Assembly: GCF_964019385.1 (NCBI RefSeq)
Contig: NC_088644.1
Location: forward strand, 17,606,358-17,670,357
Source: Sycon ciliatum
Lineage: Eukaryota; Porifera; Calcarea; Leucosolenida; Sycettidae
Length of the DNA stretch: 64,000 nucleotides
Direction: 5' to 3'
How positions within the stretch are numbered: position 1 is the stretch's first letter; each line of letters opens with the position of its first letter. Made by a program: the position numbers and the translations under genes. Of this stretch, positions 62,401 through 64,000 are shown in pieces. The notes beneath the pieces were generated by a model. The model worked only from the letters and a program-made list of their open reading frames with translations, did no database searches and had not been told where the DNA came from.

Positions 62401-63364
62401 CTACTGGTGTTACCCTATGATAATTGCCGTGATCCTGTGCCCTCCCGACCTCGTGCTACTGGTGCGTTCGGGTCCCGTCATTCGCGATTTAGGTGGATCA
62501 GTTCGCATTTGGGGGGACAATGGGCCAGTTCTAATTTCTTACTTTTACGACGGGGCAGTACCAGTAAAGGTTTTTCAGAACCGCTCACAGAGCGATTTTT
62601 ATATGGATAATGTATGTGTGGCTACGTTAGTGCGAACTTACAATAGATTGTCTGCTTCACACGCTTGTCTAAATTCTAGCACCATCTGCATGTATGTCCC
62701 AGCAGCACTGTGCGTTTCGTTATCACCTTTAGAACTGTTATCACCGTCAACGTCTTTGGGTATGCAACTTTCTATGTAGAAACTTGAAAGTGCGCAATTG
62801 CGCCTCTCTTACCCTATAAATACACTCATTCGTTACCTACCCCCACTGAGGAGAAAAGAGTTGTGAATGGAAAGAAACCTGAAAAAGAACTGAATTTCAG
62901 GAACAGCACTCAAAACAGGGACCTTCATGACAGGCCAACCACGCTCTACAACTTTTAAGTTTTAACTGGGGTGTACTCGTCATATCAGTAGAGATTGCTC
63001 AACATATTTAGACTATTGGTCATCTTAATGTATTTGTCATTCACAGTTTGCATTCAAGTATATTAGTCGCTACTCGAATTTGTAGGGTGGGCAAATTGCC
63101 AATAGCTTGCCAAACACACTTTATAAAAACTCGGGTGTATCAATATCCTTGTCAGTTTTGTGCCTTGTTGTCGCCCTATCTGACTGTATATTATCTCGTT
63201 ACCTTGGTGGGCTGTTAGTCATAACTAGTAACTTATAGGTCCTTCTCTCTTTACAAACACACTTTGTCAAACATTTACAAACCTGCTGCTGCTTCTTTTC
63301 AAGAGCTTCTCCAGCTTTTCCACTGGCGGAAGATGCATTCTCCTGGGTTTGTTCAATCTTTTCC
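37878..63364 (-). CDS. Long coiled-coil protein with TP-rich tail (possibly SYCP1-like), partial, at least 13 exons
   Basis: Exons in transcription order: 63364-63283, 58456-58394, 58237-58175, 53777-53715, 53215-53096, 50392-50297, 50119-50048, 46852-46781, 45729-45661, 41260-41012, 40176-40021, 39872-39786, 38027-37878 (stop TGA 37880-37878). All except the first start in phase 0, and the joined frame is open for about 446 residues. The first eight encode heptad-rich helix (for example IKTLKKDLAEEVKKVRASEK, LEELQQQAQAAVESEREA). A Ser/Thr-Pro-rich basic tail follows (KSLPRTPRANASKSK, STPGILRTG, NKRKVIFAG, a possible PP1-docking KVIF), ending NWFDTDTVFGFRPEE. The order of coiled coil then TP-rich basic tail recalls SYCP1, but a centrosomal or kinesin-type protein is possible. 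The 5' end is outside the window and other exons may be missed. The intron after exon 50119-50048 appears to be GC-AG. Confidence 0.7.
38388..38473. repeat. (GA)n microsatellite
   Basis: About 43 GA units with a single AA interruption, in the last intron of the coiled-coil gene. Confidence 0.95.
38745..39322. mobile_element. TIR element in the last coiled-coil-gene intron
   Basis: A ~32-bp terminal inverted repeat with one mismatch starts GGCCACACCAAGTTATTTCT at 38745 and is mirrored up to 39322. A second inverted pair, CCCGCCCGCGT.CCTTTTC, appears in the same orientation near both ends. It is non-coding and about 580 bp long. Confidence 0.75.
40321..40409. repeat. Foldback palindrome
   Basis: GTACGCTTGTACGTGAAATA at 40321 is mirrored by TATTTCACGTACAAGCGTAC ending at 40409, and GGTTCATAT/ACAAACC...GGTTTGT pair inside. 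It forms an ~89-bp hairpin around GGCGAAGCC. Confidence 0.85.
40429..40599. mobile_element. Short TIR element adjacent to the foldback
   Basis: TGCTGACCTTCATACAAACT at 40431 and its inverse ending at 40597 flank about 110 bp. A second inverted pair, CAGTCAACTTC/CAGTTGACTGGAAG, lies just inside. TA sits at both edges. It is non-coding. Confidence 0.65.
43114..44295 (+). pseudogene. BEL/Pao-type gag (DUF1759-like), frameshifted
   Basis: The frame has a Gln-rich N-terminal part and then the gag motif of Pao elements: LPKLHIPKFSGDILKWFEFS near residues 120-140, FSYLKSLLEGPALDTIAGL, and LPRTTLAQLEL. A cysteine knuckle (CVFCKKSHFSDEC) follows. From about 44180 the reading frame turns hydrophobic, while a further zinc-knuckle pattern (CX2CX4HX4C near 44240-44275) continues in another frame, so a 1-base frameshift lies there. 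A (TA)n run at 43830-43851 adds an Ile-Tyr repeat in the helical region. It is open from the ATG at 43114, and an in-frame extension reaches farther upstream without an ATG. Confidence 0.8.
44442..45368 (+). pseudogene. BEL/Pao-type aspartic protease region (DUF1758-like), truncated
   Basis: Carries LFLDTGSNKSFVS, the active-site DTG motif of retroelement aspartic proteases, near residue 29, then the family's downstream block with LPIDILIGLDHYYDIVS near 125-142. It ends at a stop before any reverse transcriptase. Its separation from gag by frame and distance, and the missing downstream domains, mark it as a remnant. Confidence 0.8.
47063..48564. repeat. Compound minisatellite of 13-bp and 14-bp units
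   Basis: About 1.5 kb made of two interspersed units, TCTGGATTCGTTG (13 bp) and TCTGGATGCAGTTG (14 bp), roughly 110 in total, arranged in homogeneous blocks. Rare variants are GATTCGATG (47090-47130) and GGCTGG (47280-47370). The two units lie side by side in the flanking reverse-transcriptase sequence at the right edge, where they encode LDSLSGCSW. Neither unit contains a stop in most frames, so 500-residue frames run through on both strands; these are artefacts. Confidence 0.97.
48545..49640 (+). pseudogene. Decayed Ty3/gypsy reverse transcriptase-RNase H fragment
   Basis: Right after the minisatellite, the frame reads the RT palm motif SLDLASGYRQIAMDENDKAN and LYEFSVLP, then loses frame before ERVMEAVLRGL and a CFDD-type catalytic box near 48780. 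A second frame (from about 48860) has FSGYYRRHIRGLAQRSAPF and the RNase H start FILDTDVSKVSIGGVLSQ, then a stop at 49439-49441. The tail motif DFNAIHRPESCHKNSDAVLR follows in another frame near 49510-49570. Protease, integrase and LTRs are absent. Several frameshifts and stops make it non-functional. Confidence 0.88.
51690..51906 (+). pseudogene. Remnant resembling an AGC-kinase C-terminal tail
   Basis: One frame reads IRWEPLKLGDINPPFIP, then DTSNFNQEFTDEVV and FRDFDTLVTDEDV before a stop at 51905. This order (W-x-x-L, PPF-P, DTSNF-x-x-EFT, then a hydrophobic F-RDFD) is that of the C-tail of PKN/PKC/ROCK-type kinases. No kinase domain precedes it. It is probably a fragment of a dead copy, or one exon of an unseen gene; the assignment rests on this short match only. 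Confidence 0.35.
52565..53035 (+). pseudogene. PIF/Harbinger transposase remnant with one terminus
   Basis: The reading frame near 52575-52665 gives VMEAIDGCHN, and after a frame break about 52740 gives SINLQKVCD and FADVLCGWPGSVHDVRVLED, the hallmark blocks of the Harbinger DDE nuclease (AIDGTH; SVHD-R). The rest of the nuclease is missing and stops intervene. The sequence ending at about 53035, CGTAGAGCAGAACCTCC, resembles the termini of the MITE at 11719-12151 and may be its 3' TIR; the 5' end was not found. Confidence 0.7.
54384..54766. mobile_element. MITE rich in GGGTACCC palindromes
   Basis: The ends TAGGGGTGAAA and TTTCACCCCTA are inverted. GGGTACC/GGTACCC motifs recur at least five times inside. 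It directly abuts the next MITE at 54767, sharing its last TA. It is non-coding. Confidence 0.7.
54767..55019. mobile_element. 253-bp TA-flanked MITE, copy B
   Basis: Same family and length as 14353-14605, in opposite orientation, differing at only a handful of positions. It is flanked by TA on both sides (54765-54766, 55020-55021). Confidence 0.88.
55433..55807. repeat. ~150-bp-arm inverted repeat in the Tigger leader
   Basis: The left arm (about 55433-55577) and right arm (about 55651-55807) are near-perfect inverse copies separated by about 70 bp. It lies between the left TIR and the transposase ATG (55879). A transcript starting in the TIR would fold into a long stem here. The 36148-36767 derivative lacks it. 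Confidence 0.88.
55879..57590 (+). CDS. Tigger/pogo transposase, two exons
   Basis: Exon 1 is 55879-56864 (donor AA|GTAAGA) and exon 2 is 57056-57590 (acceptor CTCAG), together 506 residues. The N-terminus is basic with a CENP-B-like helix-turn-helix region (TAEIKKDICAYRKSRPKASQ) and a second HTH domain near 75-150 (WLASFKKRHGIKQ). The DDE_1 catalytic core has Asp in YNFDETGLFFG near 175, Asp in LLLLDNASSHK near 286, and Asp in MDAGIIQNFK near 317, the DDD triad of pogo relatives. The C-terminus includes an acidic Ser-rich patch. The unspliced frame would stop just after exon 1, so splicing is needed for the C-terminal ~177 residues. Confidence 0.92.
58767..59030. mobile_element. MITE nested in the left arm of the long-TIR element
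   Basis: AGGGGCCATCCGTAAATA and its inverse TATTTATGGAAGGCCCCT bound the insertion. Inside, TTTAGAAACGAAAACTAGTC and GACTAGTTTTCGTTTCTAAA are inverted as well, around a central poly-G run at 58955-58968. Confidence 0.85.
59440..60280. repeat. Degenerate repeats inside the long-TIR element
   Basis: GACTATCCCGTACGCGAAAT followed by AGTTGAGAA.TGC occurs twice (59479, 59618). TGGAACG.CCCCGT.AACGCTGTCG occurs three times (59588, 59670, 60240). GAATTGCTGCAAAGACGTCC occurs twice (59734, 59820). They are interleaved duplications rather than a simple array. Confidence 0.8.
60395..60930. repeat. ~100-150-bp tandem duplications
   Basis: GGGTACGGTGGGACT leads into a ~90-bp block with AGGTCGAGAGCGTATTGTAG and CTATTCCTGTACTTCATTACG at 60400 and again at 60538-60690. 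A third related block (GTCTTCAG.TAGAGAGCGTAT, ACATGAAATGGATACACAG) occurs at 60712-60810 and 60838-60925. Confidence 0.85.
60930..61244 (+). other. 101-residue open frame of unknown nature
   Basis: Within the long-TIR element, one frame is open from about 60939 to 61244. It encodes a Cys/His-containing polypeptide (for example DTACGYFIKVTRDIT, YRGDCHYHDSRAHC) with ordinary codon composition. No domain is recognised and start and splice sites are unclear. It may be part of the element's own gene or a chance frame. Confidence 0.25.
62136..62612. repeat. Large near-perfect inverted repeat
   Basis: The left arm 62136-62302 and right arm 62450-62612 are inverse copies over about 165 bp with very few differences, separated by a ~150-bp loop. 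Both contain ATCCATATAAAAATCGCTCT and CCCGTCATTCGCGATTTAGG (or their complements). It abuts the inner edge of the right TIR arm of the long element. Confidence 0.92.
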
Positions 63365-63565
63365 CTGCATTAGGCACAACGTTAGCAAATTGACCGAAGA
63401 GCACCAGTATCACATGGTGTATGTACAAGTTTGGGTTTTCTGAAGCCTGGCAACATATCTTGACCATGGAAAATATTATTGACATACCATAATTATGTGT
63501 ACACTACTGAATTGACACTCATATGCACCCCTCTATGTCCAAACATGGAAATTTGATACATGCAG

Positions 63566-63718
63566 ATCGTCAGGGACTCGACCAGCTACAACTCTCAGAA
63601 TAATAGACATTGAGGTGAAAACAAAGGCCATAGACCTCACGGACCCATTGGCCATGCTCCGCCCAGGACCTAAGGCAGCATTGCTCTCACAGGCGCTGCC
63701 GGATGCCTTCGTAAATGC
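63566..63718 (+). other. Exon-like open stretch on the + strand
   Basis: Bounded by an acceptor (ACATGCAG) and a donor (GC|GTGAGT), with one open frame of 50 codons including VKTKAIDLTDPLAMLRPG and ALLSQALPDAFVNA. The sequence just after the donor (GGGGCGGATCCAGGATTTTT) looks like a transposon terminus. It may be an exon of a + strand gene running out of the window or part of a mobile element; unidentified. Confidence 0.3.
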
Positions 63719-64000
63719 GTGAGTATCAGGGGCGGATCCAGGATTTTTCCAAGGGGGGTTCAATTTTTTCCCACCCTACTTAGTGTCGTAATATCTGGAC
63801 TCTATTATGCGTACACTACTGTACACTTATGACTGTATGCGTTGCATGCTGTATGTACGTCACACAGGCCGTTTCCCGGTCCCGTAGGCCAGAACTTTGA
63901 TGTGCTTCACTGGCTCGGGACTTCTCTTGTTTTTCACTTACCTACTGGTTGTGCATTTCTTGCCAAGTATTTCACAAAGCTTGACGCCAACTCTGGGTTT

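Larger units (their letters stand above)
58704..62854. mobile_element. 4.15-kb long-TIR element with nested insertions
   Basis: The outer ends CTCCTCAGTGG and CCACTGAGGAG begin ~250-bp inverted arms that match well: left 58704-58766 plus 59031-59215, right 62605-62854. Both arms include GTAACGAATGA, TATTTATAGGGTAAG and a block with CAGACAATCTATT. The left arm is interrupted by a small MITE (58767-59030), absent from the right arm. The interior has tandem repeats, a 101-residue open frame and another large inverted repeat, but no transposase I recognise. It sits in an intron of the coiled-coil gene. Confidence 0.75.

Overview
This is nuclear DNA of a multicellular animal, most likely a marine invertebrate. 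A sponge or another early-branching metazoan fits, but the species cannot be fixed from the sequence. The evidence is spliced genes with many short exons and GT-AG introns, animal-type proteasome and mitoribosome genes, Tigger, PIF/Harbinger, hAT-like, Ty3/gypsy and BEL/Pao elements, and a very high load of microsatellites and short inverted-repeat (MITE-like) elements.

Layout. 1-1606: a MITE-like element, then the last two coding exons of an unrecognised + strand gene. 2402-21477 (- strand): a complete 16-exon PSMD11 (Rpn6, 19S proteasome lid). Its introns hold several TIR elements, a pentamer satellite and, in intron 2, an intact 5.5-kb Ty3/gypsy-like retrotransposon with two 540-bp LTRs that look identical. 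21478-21855: a 378-bp head-to-head promoter interval. 21856-26953 (+): MRPS11 (uS11m), six exons. 26954-29285: intergenic, with short palindromic elements. 29286-31628 (-): an intronless 780-residue membrane-anchored CocE/NonD (peptidase S15 type) hydrolase. 32261-34636 (+): its decayed inverted duplicate. 34637-37877: intergenic, with Tigger-derived MITEs.

37878-63364 and beyond (-): at least 13 exons of a long coiled-coil protein with a TP-rich tail, possibly SYCP1-like; its 5' end lies outside the window. Its introns contain a TIR element carrying BEL/Pao gag-protease, a 1.5-kb 13/14-bp minisatellite next to a dead gypsy reverse transcriptase, a PIF/Harbinger remnant, a full-length Tigger transposon with spliced transposase, and a 4.15-kb long-TIR element with nested insertions.

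The host genes are housekeeping (protein degradation, mitochondrial translation) or structural, and none form a pathway together. The most distinctive points are: (1) a minisatellite whose two unit types are the two adjacent halves of a short gypsy RT-coding segment; (2) BEL/Pao gag-protease sequence between Tigger-like TIRs with a TA target duplication; (3) an autonomous Tigger, its own internal-deletion derivative in the same window, and a ~150-bp hairpin in the transposase leader; (4) a Tigger MITE sitting in the centre of a ~40-bp hAT-like palindrome with an 8-bp target duplication; (5) an intronless bacterial-type hydrolase with five membrane segments and an inverted pseudogene partner.
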